The notes beneath the pieces were generated by a model. It was not told where the DNA came from. It searched no databases and worked only from the letters and a program-made list of their open reading frames with translations. The translations under genes and the position numbers were made by a program. From Aquimarina agarivorans (GTDB lineage: Bacteria; Bacteroidota; Bacteroidia; Flavobacteriales; Flavobacteriaceae), in the NCBI RefSeq assembly GCF_000218485.1, contig NZ_AFPB01000145.1, positions 1 to 35,137 on the forward strand: a stretch of 35,137 nt of DNA, in the 5' to 3' direction. Positions 10,067 to 18,043 of the stretch are shown in pieces. Positions within the stretch are counted from its first letter, which is position 1; each line of letters begins with the position of its first letter.

Positions 10067-10738
10067 ATGAATAATTTAAGAAAAAAATTAACATTTTTTG
10101 CCTTCATTTTTATTAATGCATTACAGGCACAAATAAATCAATATCATGAAGCTGGTACGCGTCATGGATTGTGGGAAAAAAAGTATGAAGGAACTGAGCA
10201 GTTGAGGTATTCGGGTAATTTTGATCATGGTGTAGAAATAGGGGACTTCAAATTTTATACCAAAGGGTTTCCTAATAAACCATCTGCAATTAAAAGTTTT
10301 TCCGAAAATGGGAAAAAGGCTTTAGTCAAATATTTTGCACAAAATGGAGAATTAATAAGTAAGGGGGTGCTTATTGATAAAAAAAGGGAAGGCAAATGGG
10401 AATATTATCACAATACAAATTCTAAGCTTATGATGGTCGAAAATTATAAGAATGATAAGTTAGAGGGTGAACGAATTAGTTACTATGACAATGGACAGGT
10501 TTCAGAAAAGGTGACGTTTGTTAACGGTAAAAAAGAAGGAGAAGAGCAGGTGTACACGCTAAAGGGTGTCTTGTATAAAGTGTTCAACTACAAAAATGAT
10601 TTACTGGAAGGGGTAAACAAATATTTTAATGGTAAAGGAGAATTAATTATTGAAGGGAATTACAAGGCGAATAAAAAAATAGGTGTTTGGAAATATTTTG
10701 AAAATGGTAAATTGGTTCAGGAAAAGCGCTATAAGTAG
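10067..10738 (+). CDS. exported MORN-repeat (YwqK-like) protein
   Basis: A 223-aa protein with a signal peptide (residues 1-20, ending FINALQAQ) and then about six MORN-type repeats. Recurring units read G-x-W-x-Y/F...G, for example HGLWEKKYEG, REGKWEYYH, EGERISYYDNGQ, EGEEQVYTLKGV, EGVNKYFNGKGE and IGVWKYFENGK. Such proteins are often named YwqK-family antitoxin after Bacillus subtilis, but no toxin gene is next to it and the signal peptide argues against an antitoxin role here. MORN sheets in Bacteroidota are widespread exported proteins of unknown function. The gene looks monocistronic: a strong terminator before it and 123 bp to the next start. Confidence 0.8.
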   Translation: MNNLRKKLTFFAFIFINALQAQINQYHEAGTRHGLWEKKYEGTEQLRYSGNFDHGVEIGDFKFYTKGFPNKPSAIKSFSENGKKALVKYFAQNGELISKGVLIDKKREGKWEYYHNTNSKLMMVENYKNDKLEGERISYYDNGQVSEKVTFVNGKKEGEEQVYTLKGVLYKVFNYKNDLLEGVNKYFNGKGELIIEGNYKANKKIGVWKYFENGKLVQEKRYK

Positions 10739-10861
10739 TTTTGTAGGTTAAAATAGAAATAATTTCAATTAAATATTTTTTAAAAATAACTGCAGTTAAT
10801 AGGTAATAAACATTAAGGAGTAACGACATAAATGTTACTATTTAACTTTAAATACGAATTT

Positions 10862-11506
10862 ATGTCATTAACAGCCAAATTACAAGAAACTAAAACGGCT
10901 TTTTCAAAACAGGTACCCGCAGATGTTCAAGTCATTATGACTAATGCTTTAGATAAATTAACCGAGGAAGGATTACCAAAAACAGCAACACAAAAAGGAG
11001 ATACGTTAAAAAACGGAACACTGATTAATATTAAAAAAGAGAAAGTTGATATTTTTTCTTTTTTAGATAAAGGTCCTTTAGTAATTTCTTTTTACAGAGG
11101 GGGTTGGTGTCCGTACTGTAATATTGAGCTAAATGCTTTACAACAAGCTTTACCTGAAATTAAAGAACTTGGAGCTCAATTAATTGCTATTACTCCTGAA
11201 ACTCCAGACAATTCATTAACTACTGCTGAAAAAAATAATATTTCATTTCCGGTATTGAGTGATATTAATAACACTTACGCAAAGGAATTGGGATTAGTTT
11301 TTCAAATGCCTAAAGATTTACAGGAAGTGTATCATCAATTTGGTATTGATGTGTCAAAGCATAATGAAAATGAAGATTATGAATTGCCTTTACCAGCAAC
11401 ATATGTAGTTGATAAAAGCGGTAAAATTGTATTGTCATTTTTGCAAGAAGATTATGTGGAAAGACTTGATCCTAATCAGGTAATTAAAGCTTTAAAAAGC
11501 TTATAG
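10862..11506 (+). CDS. peroxiredoxin-like protein (AhpC/TSA, thioredoxin fold)
   Basis: A 214-aa thiol peroxidase-like protein. The thioredoxin-fold core contains GGWCPYCNIEL, a CxxC in place of the single peroxidatic Cys of classical AhpC, so a thioredoxin-like disulfide between the two is likely. The segment VISFYRGGWCPYC, the later ITPETPDNS and the C-terminal PATYVVDKSGKIVLSF fit the peroxiredoxin-like AhpC/TSA family. The likely role is reduction of peroxides or protein thiols in the cytosol; no signal peptide is seen. The start at MSLTAKL is preferred because relatives begin with MSL. An in-frame ATG at 10832, 11 nt after an AAGGAG, would add ten residues and cannot be excluded. Confidence 0.85.
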   Translation: MSLTAKLQETKTAFSKQVPADVQVIMTNALDKLTEEGLPKTATQKGDTLKNGTLINIKKEKVDIFSFLDKGPLVISFYRGGWCPYCNIELNALQQALPEIKELGAQLIAITPETPDNSLTTAEKNNISFPVLSDINNTYAKELGLVFQMPKDLQEVYHQFGIDVSKHNENEDYELPLPATYVVDKSGKIVLSFLQEDYVERLDPNQVIKALKSL

Positions 11507-11528
11507 TACCATTACAAACTTTGATTTT

Positions 11529-11568
11529 AAAAAAGAAGAAATGAAAACAACTCATTTCTTCTTTTTTT
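11529..11568 (+). terminator. intrinsic terminator after the peroxiredoxin-like gene
   Basis: A perfect 16-bp inverted repeat (11529-11544 and 11552-11567, loop AAACAAC) ends in seven T. It is 22 nt past the stop codon. The stem is AT-rich but long. Confidence 0.85.
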
Positions 11569-11712
11569 GCTTTAATAAATTACTATTTTGATTTTTTATG
11601 AAATTTTATGATATAAATTTGGTTCAATTTTTACCAAGTATGGCAGACTAAATAGTATTTCAGTAGTTATCTTTAGTTAAACTTGGATTAAAATAAATTA
11701 GCTTAATTATCG

Positions 11713-11720
11713 TATTTTTG
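11713..11720 (+). promoter_or_regulatory. candidate -7 element for mnmA
   Basis: TATTTTTG, identical to the octamer before pyrG, lies 17 nt before the mnmA ATG. The implied leader is about 12 nt. A TTG at 11683 is too far upstream to be a standard -33. Confidence 0.5.
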
Positions 11721-11737
11721 CAGTCAATTTTACAAAC

Positions 11738-12898
11738 ATGAAAAGAGTAGTAGTAGGACTTTCAGGTGGGGTAGATTCCAGTGTGGCAGCATACTTGTTA
11801 AAAGAGCAAGGTTATGAGGTGATAGGGCTTTTTATGAAAAACTGGCACGATGATTCAGTAACAATTTCTGATGAATGTCCTTGGCTTGATGATAGTAATG
11901 ACGCGTTGTTAGTTGCCGAAAAATTAGGAATTCCTTTTCAAACTGTTGATTTGAGTGAGCAATATAAAGAGCGTATTGTTGATTATATGTTTGCGGAGTA
12001 CGAAAAGGGAAGAACACCAAATCCCGATGTGCTTTGTAATCGCGAAATTAAATTTGATGTTTTTATGAAAATAGCCTTGGAACTTGGGGCTGATTTTGTA
12101 GCAACAGGACATTATTGCCGAAAGGATACGGTAGAGATTGATGGGAAAAAAGTACACCGCTTATTGGCAGGAAAAGATTCAAATAAAGATCAATCGTATT
12201 TTTTATGCCAGCTTTCGCAAGAACAATTGGCTAAAACACTTTTTCCTGTGGGAGAATTAATCAAACCAGAAGTGCGAAAAATAGCCGCAGCTCAGCACTT
12301 GATTACGGCAGAAAAAAAAGATTCTCAAGGATTATGCTTTATAGGAAAAGTTCGGTTGCCTGAATTCCTTCAGCAACAGCTAAAACCTAAAAATGGTGCT
12401 ATTATTGAAATTCCTGAAGATCATAGTATTTACGAAAATGCTAATGCTCCTTCACAATTGCATAACTATAATTACACGCCAGCCTTTGGAAAAAAAGTAG
12501 GGGAGCATATTGGAGCGCACTATTTTACAAAAGGGCAACGTAAAGGTCTTTCAGTAGGAGGAACACCATTGCCGTTGTTTGTCATTGAAACTGATGTTAA
12601 AACCAATACTATTTACGTAGGACAAGGCAAAAATCACCCTGGTTTGCACCGAAGTCAGTTGTTGGTCACCACAGATGAATTGCACTGGGTGCGTCCAGAC
12701 TTAGCGTTGACGCTAGGAGAACAAATAAAGGTAAAAGCAAGAATACGATACCGACAAACTTTGGAAAACGCTAGTATTCATTTTACCGGAAACGGCTTGA
12801 TAGTTCGGTTTGAAAATCCACAATCCGCAATTCAGGAAGGGCAGTTTGTTGCTTGGTATTTGGAAGATGAATTAATTGGATCGGGAGTGATTTCTTAA
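11738..12898 (+). CDS. mnmA: tRNA-specific 2-thiouridylase
   Basis: A 386-aa cytosolic enzyme that adds the 2-thio group to U34 of tRNA-Lys, -Glu and -Gln. The PP-loop ATP-binding motif [12 protein letters not shown] lies near residues 7-18, followed by [10 protein letters not shown]. The catalytic Cys100 in LCNREIKF and the partner Cys200 in GLCFIGKVR form the usual pair that carries the persulfide. The [15 protein letters not shown] segment and a C-terminal beta-barrel close the protein. Length is normal. It is preceded by a TATTTTTG element and is likely monocistronic. Also known as trmU. Confidence 0.97.
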   Translation: MKRVVVGLSGGVDSSVAAYLLKEQGYEVIGLFMKNWHDDSVTISDECPWLDDSNDALLVAEKLGIPFQTVDLSEQYKERIVDYMFAEYEKGRTPNPDVLCNREIKFDVFMKIALELGADFVATGHYCRKDTVEIDGKKVHRLLAGKDSNKDQSYFLCQLSQEQLAKTLFPVGELIKPEVRKIAAAQHLITAEKKDSQGLCFIGKVRLPEFLQQQLKPKNGAIIEIPEDHSIYENANAPSQLHNYNYTPAFGKKVGEHIGAHYFTKGQRKGLSVGGTPLPLFVIETDVKTNTIYVGQGKNHPGLHRSQLLVTTDELHWVRPDLALTLGEQIKVKARIRYRQTLENASIHFTGNGLIVRFENPQSAIQEGQFVAWYLEDELIGSGVIS

Positions 12899-13002
12899 AC
12901 TTAATATGTTTAACTGATTTAGTATTTAAGAAACTTGTTTATTTAAAAATTAAGTTTAGATTATTAATGATTTAAAATAATGATTATATGTGTTTAAAGA
13001 TT

Positions 13003-13010
13003 TATATTTG
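13003..13010 (+). promoter_or_regulatory. -7 element for the small outer-membrane protein gene
   Basis: TATATTTG matches TAnnTTTG exactly. It lies 24 nt before the ATG at 13035, which supports that start, because any upstream start would lie before the transcription start. Confidence 0.55.
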
Positions 13011-13034
13011 AGTTTAATTTTAAACAAAATATTA

Positions 13035-13532
13035 ATGAAAAAATTATTGTTTTCTGTAATCTTAGGAGTGGCTGTTTTTGCTAATATTAGTGCTCAAGAT
13101 ACAAATTCAACTTCAGCAGATGTGTTATCAAAAGGGTCTTGGATAATTGAGGCAAACACAGGTTCTGCAACAACGGGAAATACATCATTTGCTTTTTCTT
13201 CTGGAAATATAGATGTATTTAGTGTTGGTGTAGAGTCAGGATATTTTATTTCGGATAATTTGGCTATAAAAATTGGTTTAGGTTATAGCAGCTTCAATAG
13301 TAATAGCAATTTTGTTTACAAAATTGGAGGTAAGTACTATATAAATAGGAAATTTCCTGTAGGGATAGATTTTACAGGAGTGTCAGATGGAGCAAATTGG
13401 ATTGGCATCCAAGGTGGGTATGCATGGTTTATTGCTAATAATGTTAGTTTAGAACCAGCTGTAAGATATAATGCCGGAATTGATTCAAGTAATATTTTTC
13501 AAGGGTTGATTGGTTTTGTTATCCACTTATAA
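13035..13532 (+). CDS. small outer-membrane beta-barrel protein
   Basis: A 165-aa protein with a signal peptide (KKLLFSVILGVAVFANISAQ) followed by alternating hydrophobic/polar strands and a C-terminal strand ending in LIGFVIHL, as in 8-stranded outer-membrane barrels (OMP_b-brl/OmpX-like). The phrase SGYFISDNLAIKIGLGY is closely matched in the broken barrel gene at 28676-29244 (AGYFVIDNLAIGLTLSF), so the two are probably paralogues. The ATG at 13035 is chosen because it begins the signal peptide and sits just downstream of a TATATTTG element; a GTG at 12990 would place 15 unlikely residues in front. Specific function is unknown. Confidence 0.8.
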   Translation: MKKLLFSVILGVAVFANISAQDTNSTSADVLSKGSWIIEANTGSATTGNTSFAFSSGNIDVFSVGVESGYFISDNLAIKIGLGYSSFNSNSNFVYKIGGKYYINRKFPVGIDFTGVSDGANWIGIQGGYAWFIANNVSLEPAVRYNAGIDSSNIFQGLIGFVIHL

Positions 13533-13584
13533 ACTATAAGTGTAATAGGCTTTTATTTACACATGGCTATATAATTTAAAAACG

Positions 13585-13609
13585 ATTATAGTTGTGTGTA
13601 AACTATAAT
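13585..13609. terminator. hairpin between convergent genes
   Basis: A 9-bp perfect inverted repeat (ATTATAGTT at 13585-13593, AACTATAAT at 13601-13609, 7-nt loop) lies in the 95-bp gap between the converging barrel gene and tsaE. It is AT-only apart from one G-C pair and has no T-run, so terminator function is uncertain. Confidence 0.35.
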
Positions 13610-13627
13610 GCACTTTGATAGTGATAA

Positions 13628-14035
13628 TTATACATCAAAAAAGAGCTTCCGTAAACCATTTTCTTCAATAGTAATATTGATAATGTGTGCTTCTTCAGGA
13701 ATTAAATTAGGAATATTTTCACTCCATTCTATAAAAAGGTAATCCCCTGTATATTCGTATTCTTCAAAGCCAATAGCATAAGCTTCTTCTTCATCTTGAA
13801 TACGATAAAAATCAAAATGATAAATAAGATTACCGTCACCCTCGTATTCATTTACTAATGCAAAAGTAGGGCTAGACACAACATCCTTAACGCCTAAAAA
13901 TTCGCAAATAGCTTTAATTAGCGTGGTTTTTCCAGCGCCCATTTCACCATTAAAAAGAAGTGTTTTGTATTTGGCTTTAGCAATAATTAATTTTGCAATT
14001 TCATGCAAACCTGTGAGGTCGTAGGTAACTTCCAT
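13628..14035 (-). CDS. tsaE: tRNA threonylcarbamoyladenosine biosynthesis ATPase TsaE
   Basis: A 135-aa P-loop ATPase of the YjeE/TsaE family. It works with TsaB, TsaC and TsaD to make t6A at position 37 of ANN-decoding tRNAs. The Walker A motif GEMGAGKTT is at residues 30-38, SSPTFALVNEYEG follows as the family switch region, and HFDFYRI then LFIEWSENIP supply the conserved Asp and the EW motif. Length is slightly short, as is common in flavobacteria. It lies 73 bp downstream of porX on the same strand, with a dyad repeat between them, and is probably in the same transcription unit. Confidence 0.95.
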   Translation of the reverse strand: MEVTYDLTGLHEIAKLIIAKAKYKTLLFNGEMGAGKTTLIKAICEFLGVKDVVSSPTFALVNEYEGDGNLIYHFDFYRIQDEEEAYAIGFEEYEYTGDYLFIEWSENIPNLIPEEAHIINITIEENGLRKLFFDV

Positions 14036-14040
14036 TTATG

Positions 14041-14105
14041 CAGATGTAAGATTTTAGGTGTGAGATTTTAGAAGTTTATAATCTCACATCTAAAATCTCA
14101 TGTCT
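14041..14105. repeat. imperfect palindromic repeat between porX and tsaE
   Basis: Arms 14048-14067 and 14080-14099 match at 18 of 20 positions as an inverted repeat with a 12-nt loop. The element is built from repeated GAGATTTTAGA/TCTCACATC units and occupies nearly the whole 73-bp gap. It contains TTTAGAAGTTT, shared with the palindrome after efp (20919-20959). Extragenic palindromes of this composition are familiar from flavobacterial genomes. In RNA it would be a long hairpin, perhaps an attenuator or stability element. Confidence 0.6.
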
Positions 14106-14108
14106 ATT

Positions 14109-15659
14109 TTATTTTGGCTGCAAAGTTACAAAAGGAATAATCATTTCCTCTAAAGAAACACCTCCATGTTGATACGTGTTTCGATAATAACTTACGTAAT
14201 GGTTATAGTTGTTAGGGTAGGCAAAAAAGTAATCATCCCGTGCAAAAATAAAAGAGCTACTCATATTAATCGCAGGCAGGTGAATTGATTTTGGATCCTT
14301 AAAAGCAACAACTTCTTTATTTTCATAAGTTAAACTTTTACCCGTTTTGTAGCGCAAATTTAAACTAGTGTTTTTATCACCAATCACTTTTGAGGGTTTG
14401 TTTACATTTATGGTACCATGATCGGTTGTGATAATGAGTTTAAATCCTAATGACTGCGCTTTTTGAATAATATCATAAAGTGGCGAATTTTTAAACCAAC
14501 TAAGTGTTAAAGATCTGTAAGCTTTATCATTTGAAGCCAGTTCTTTAATTACTTCCATTTCGGTTTTGGAATGTGAAAGCATGTCCACAAAATTATAAAC
14601 CACCACAGTCAAATCATTATTTTTACAACCCTTAAAGTTGTCAGCAAGGGTTCTTCCTGATTTTTCGTTGGTTATTTTGTAATATTCGTGCTTAATATCT
14701 AACCGCAAACGCTCTATTTGCGCGGTTAAAAACTCATTCTCATTCATGTTTTTACCGCCTTCATCCGTATCGTTTAGCCATAAATCCGGATGCTTTTTCT
14801 CCATTTCTAAAGGCATTAATCCTGAAAAGATTGCGTTTCGCGCGTACTGAGTAGCAGTGGGTAAAATACTGTAGTAAGGAGCCTCTTCCGCAATTTTATA
14901 ATGTTTAGTAATTATGGGTTCAAATACTTTCCATTGATCGTATCTCAAATTATCAACAACCACCAAAAGCGTGGGCTGATCTTTACTTAGTTCAGGAGCA
15001 ACACGGTCCTGAAATAATCGATGCGATAGCATTGGAGCGTCAGGCGCACCATCAAACCAATCCTGATAATTTTTATTTATAAACTTACAGAACTGCGAAT
15101 TTGCTTCAACTTTTTGAGTTTCTAAAATTTCAAACATACCCGAATCCTCAATACCTTCCAATTCCAATTCCCAATAAAGTAGTCTTTGGTACATTTCAAC
15201 CCACTCTTCATAAGTATTTACCATAGCCATATCCATAGCTATTTTACGGAATTCTTGCTGGTAATTTGAGGTGGTTTTTTCAGAAACTAAACGAGAGTGA
15301 TCCAAATTCTTTTTCAAACTTAATAAAATTTGATTTGGATTCACTGGTTTTATAAGGTAATCAGCAATTTTACTACCAATTGCCTCTTCCATAATATATT
15401 CCTCCTCACTTTTGGTGATCATTACTACAGGTAAATTAGCTTGTTTTTCTTTAATTTCTGAAAGGGTATCAATCCCTGAAATTCCGGGCATATTTTCATC
15501 CAAAAAAACAATATCAAAATTTTCCTGATCAATAATATCCAAAGCTTCGGTGCCACTTTGGCATTTAGACACTTTGTAGTTTTTCTTTTCTAAAAAAAGT
15601 ATATGTGGTTTCAATAAGTCGATTTCATCATCTACCCATAGAATATGTATAGCACTCAT
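14109..15659 (-). CDS. porX: PorX-like response regulator with PglZ domain
   Basis: A 516-aa two-domain regulator. The receiver domain (residues 1-120) has the acidic pair Asp10/Asp11, phospho-acceptor Asp54 (FLDENMPG), a Thr near 82 and Lys near 104 (IKPVNPN). The C-terminal half is a PglZ/alkaline-phosphatase-like domain with metal-site motifs VVDNLRYDQW (Asp236), HSKTEME and TTDHGT (Asp413, His414). This architecture defines PorX, which with the sensor PorY controls type IX secretion genes in Porphyromonas and gliding flavobacteria; the PglZ domain has been reported to hydrolyse cyclic oligonucleotides. No DNA-binding helix-turn-helix is visible. It is divergent from the HD gene and upstream of tsaE. 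Its presence suggests the organism has a T9SS, although no T9SS cargo signal was recognised in this window. Confidence 0.9.
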   Translation of the reverse strand: MSAIHILWVDDEIDLLKPHILFLEKKNYKVSKCQSGTEALDIIDQENFDIVFLDENMPGISGIDTLSEIKEKQANLPVVMITKSEEEYIMEEAIGSKIADYLIKPVNPNQILLSLKKNLDHSRLVSEKTTSNYQQEFRKIAMDMAMVNTYEEWVEMYQRLLYWELELEGIEDSGMFEILETQKVEANSQFCKFINKNYQDWFDGAPDAPMLSHRLFQDRVAPELSKDQPTLLVVVDNLRYDQWKVFEPIITKHYKIAEEAPYYSILPTATQYARNAIFSGLMPLEMEKKHPDLWLNDTDEGGKNMNENEFLTAQIERLRLDIKHEYYKITNEKSGRTLADNFKGCKNNDLTVVVYNFVDMLSHSKTEMEVIKELASNDKAYRSLTLSWFKNSPLYDIIQKAQSLGFKLIITTDHGTINVNKPSKVIGDKNTSLNLRYKTGKSLTYENKEVVAFKDPKSIHLPAINMSSSFIFARDDYFFAYPNNYNHYVSYYRNTYQHGGVSLEEMIIPFVTLQPK

Positions 15660-15737
15660 AAATAAGATTGTAAATTAAGTTTGTTAAATGACTGAAATTC
15701 CAATGGGAAGTTACAGAAATACTAATATCGGATAATG

Positions 15738-15745
15738 TATATTTG
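15738..15745 (+). promoter_or_regulatory. -7 element for the HD phosphohydrolase / lipid A run
   Basis: TATATTTG matches TAnnTTTG and lies 24 nt before a TTG codon at 15770. No in-frame ATG exists between the upstream stop and residue 43 of the protein, so this element supports the TTG start. Confidence 0.55.
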
Positions 15746-15769
15746 TTTCAGCTTTAAAATAGTACTTTT

Positions 15770-16999
15770 TTGAAAAAAAGAAACAAACTAAAAATATTAA
15801 ACGATCCAATTTACGGGTTTATTACATTACCTAACGCCTTGATTTTTGATTTAATCGAGCATAAGTATTTTCAGCGCTTACGCAGAATTACGCAAATGGG
15901 GATGTCCTATATGGTATATCCTGGGGCGCACCATACGCGATTTCATCATGCTATTGGCTCCATGCATTTAATGCAGCAAGCAGTTCGTGTACTTCGTTTT
16001 AAAGGGGTTGAAATTTCTATAAAAGAGGAAACCGCGGTTTTAGTAGCCATTTTGCTACATGATATTGGTCATGGTCCATTTTCGCATGCCATGGAGCATA
16101 GTATTGTAAACGGAATAAGTCATGAGGAAATATCACTTTTTTTCATGAAAGCAATAAATAAAGAATTTAAAGGCAAACTTGATTTAGCTATTGAAGTTTT
16201 TAAAGGAGAATACAAACGTGAGTTTTTACATCAATTAATTTCAAGTCAATTGGATATGGATCGACTGGATTACCTGAAACGAGATAGTTTTTATACGGGT
16301 GTTGCGGAAGGAAATGTAAATAGCGAGCGTTTAATTACTATGCTAAATGTGGTAAATGACTCTTTGGTAGTGGAGGAAAAAGGTATTTATTCAGTGGAAA
16401 AGTTTTTGCTTTCGCGAAGATTAATGTATTGGCAGGTATATTTACACAAAACAAGTTTAGTTGCTGAAAATTTATTAATTAACACTTTAAAACGAGCTAA
16501 ATATCTAGTTGAAAATGGACATAAATTACCAGCAGGTACGGTGCTGACATTTTTTCTTGAAAATAAAATTGATGCTTCTAGTTTTACTCATGACGTACTA
16601 AATGAATTCTCAAAGCTAGATGATTATGATATTATTTCGGCAGTGAAAGAATGGATTAGTTATGATGATAAAGTATTGAGTGAACTGGCAAGGATGCTTA
16701 TAAATCGAGATTTGTTGAAAATTAAATTGGCTTCAACACCATTTTCAAAGGAATTATTGAATTCATATAATAAAGGTGTTCAGGAAAAATTTAATTTAAC
16801 TGAGGAGGAAGCTTCGTACTTCGTTTTTGCAGGTTCAGCTTCAAATCAGGCATATAACACCAAAAAGCAAAACATAAAACTAATATTTAATACTAAAGAA
16901 ATTAAGGATATTGCGGCAGCAAGTGATCAATACAACATTGAAGCACTATCGCAAAGAGTAACAAAATATTTTATATGCCGTCCAAAAGTTTTGGATTAG
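15770..16999 (+). CDS. HD domain phosphohydrolase (dGTPase-like)
   Basis: A 409-aa cytosolic metal-dependent phosphohydrolase. The N-terminus KLKILNDPIYGFI is highly typical of this family. The HD site is intact: HHTRFHHAIGSMHLM, then HDIGHGPFSHAMEH with the His-Asp pair, and DMDRLDYLKRD with the last metal Asp. Relatives are dNTP triphosphohydrolases (SAMHD1-like), but the substrate is not provable here. Translation appears to begin at TTG: the conserved KLKILNDPIYGFI starts a few codons after it, an in-frame stop is at 15755, and the first ATG lies inside the conserved domain. It opens a co-directional run with lpxD starting 23 bp after its stop. Confidence 0.92.
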   Translation: MKKRNKLKILNDPIYGFITLPNALIFDLIEHKYFQRLRRITQMGMSYMVYPGAHHTRFHHAIGSMHLMQQAVRVLRFKGVEISIKEETAVLVAILLHDIGHGPFSHAMEHSIVNGISHEEISLFFMKAINKEFKGKLDLAIEVFKGEYKREFLHQLISSQLDMDRLDYLKRDSFYTGVAEGNVNSERLITMLNVVNDSLVVEEKGIYSVEKFLLSRRLMYWQVYLHKTSLVAENLLINTLKRAKYLVENGHKLPAGTVLTFFLENKIDASSFTHDVLNEFSKLDDYDIISAVKEWISYDDKVLSELARMLINRDLLKIKLASTPFSKELLNSYNKGVQEKFNLTEEEASYFVFAGSASNQAYNTKKQNIKLIFNTKEIKDIAAASDQYNIEALSQRVTKYFICRPKVLD

Positions 17000-17009
17000 T
17001 AAATTTTCA

Positions 17010-17017
17010 TATTTTTG
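17010..17017 (+). promoter_or_regulatory. possible -7 element just before lpxD
   Basis: TATTTTTG, the octamer seen before pyrG and mnmA, ends five nt before the lpxD ATG. A start site 6-7 nt downstream would fall on or next to the ATG and produce a leaderless lpxD transcript. In AT-rich DNA this may be chance. Confidence 0.3.
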
Positions 17018-17022
17018 TTTCA

Positions 17023-18042
17023 ATGAAATTTACAGCCAAACAAATTGCCGAAATACTTGAAGGAACTGTTGAAGGAAACAGTGAAGCTCAGGTAAGTAAA
17101 TTGGCAAAGATAGAAGAAGGAGCTACAGGCTCTTTAACTTTTTTAGCTAATCCAAAGTACAAGCAGTACGTATATACTACTCAGGCCACAATAATTATCG
17201 TTGATAATGACTTTGTGCTTGAAAATGAAATAACTACAACATTAATCCGAGTGGAAGATGCCCGTAACGCGTTTTCGAAACTTTTGGAATATTACAATAT
17301 GATTAAATTAAATAAAACAGGTATTGAACAGCCTAGTTTTATTGATACATCGGTAACTTATGGTGAAAATATTTATGTAGGCGCATTTACTTACATTGCC
17401 AACGGTGTAAAAATTGGAGATAATGTAAAAATTTTTCCTAACGTATATATTGGCGAAAATGTCAGTATTGGAGATCATGTAGTTTTATTTGCAGGAGCAA
17501 AAATATATTCAGATTGTGTTATTGGTAATAGGTGTGTAGTGCATAGTGGAGCAACTATTGGAGCAGATGGATTTGGTTTTGCGCCAAATGAAAAAGGAGA
17601 ATATAAAAAAGTACCGCAAATTGGAAATGTCATTCTTGAAGAAGATGTAGATGTTGGTGCAGGAACTACAATAGACAGAGCTACATTAGGGTCAACCATT
17701 ATCCGTAAAGGGGTAAAGTTAGACAATCAAATTCAAATAGCACATAATGTTGAAATAGGAGAGCACACCGCTATTGCTGCTCAGGCAGGTGTGGCAGGTT
17801 CTACAAAAATTGGAAAGCACTGTTTAATTGGTGGGCAAGTAGGTTTAGCAGGACACTTGATTATTGGGGATCATGTAAAAATACAAGCGCAGTCAGGAAT
17901 AGGACGAAATATTAAAGACGGATCAGTAATTCAAGGCTCTCCAGCTTTTGGATATACAGATTGGAATAAATCATATGTACATTTTAGGAACCTTCCTAAA
18001 ATTGTTGACCGAATTAATGCATTAGAAAAAAATAATAAATAG
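17023..18042 (+). CDS. lpxD: UDP-3-O-acylglucosamine N-acyltransferase
   Basis: A 339-aa left-handed beta-helix acyltransferase, third enzyme of lipid A synthesis, which moves a 3-hydroxyacyl chain from ACP to the 2-amino group of UDP-3-O-acylglucosamine. The N-terminal uridine-binding domain (about 1-100) starts MKFTAKQIAEILEG. Hexapeptide repeats fill about 105-300, with the catalytic His in QIQIAHNVEIGEH. A short C-terminal helix closes the protein. The ATG at 17023 matches the family start; an upstream in-frame ATG overlaps the HD gene. The next gene begins one base after its stop, so translation of lpxD and lpxC-fabZ is tightly linked. Confidence 0.95.
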   Translation: MKFTAKQIAEILEGTVEGNSEAQVSKLAKIEEGATGSLTFLANPKYKQYVYTTQATIIIVDNDFVLENEITTTLIRVEDARNAFSKLLEYYNMIKLNKTGIEQPSFIDTSVTYGENIYVGAFTYIANGVKIGDNVKIFPNVYIGENVSIGDHVVLFAGAKIYSDCVIGNRCVVHSGATIGADGFGFAPNEKGEYKKVPQIGNVILEEDVDVGAGTTIDRATLGSTIIRKGVKLDNQIQIAHNVEIGEHTAIAAQAGVAGSTKIGKHCLIGGQVGLAGHLIIGDHVKIQAQSGIGRNIKDGSVIQGSPAFGYTDWNKSYVHFRNLPKIVDRINALEKNNK

Positions 18043-18043
18043 A

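Noticed and set aside
10067..10738. Antitoxin role of the MORN-repeat protein
   Set aside because: It has a signal peptide and no neighbouring toxin gene; the YwqK antitoxin name appears to be a naming habit only.
10832..10861. Upstream ATG of the peroxiredoxin-like gene with AAGGAG 11 nt before it
   Set aside because: Shine-Dalgarno sites are weak evidence in this phylum and relatives start at MSL; kept only as an alternative.
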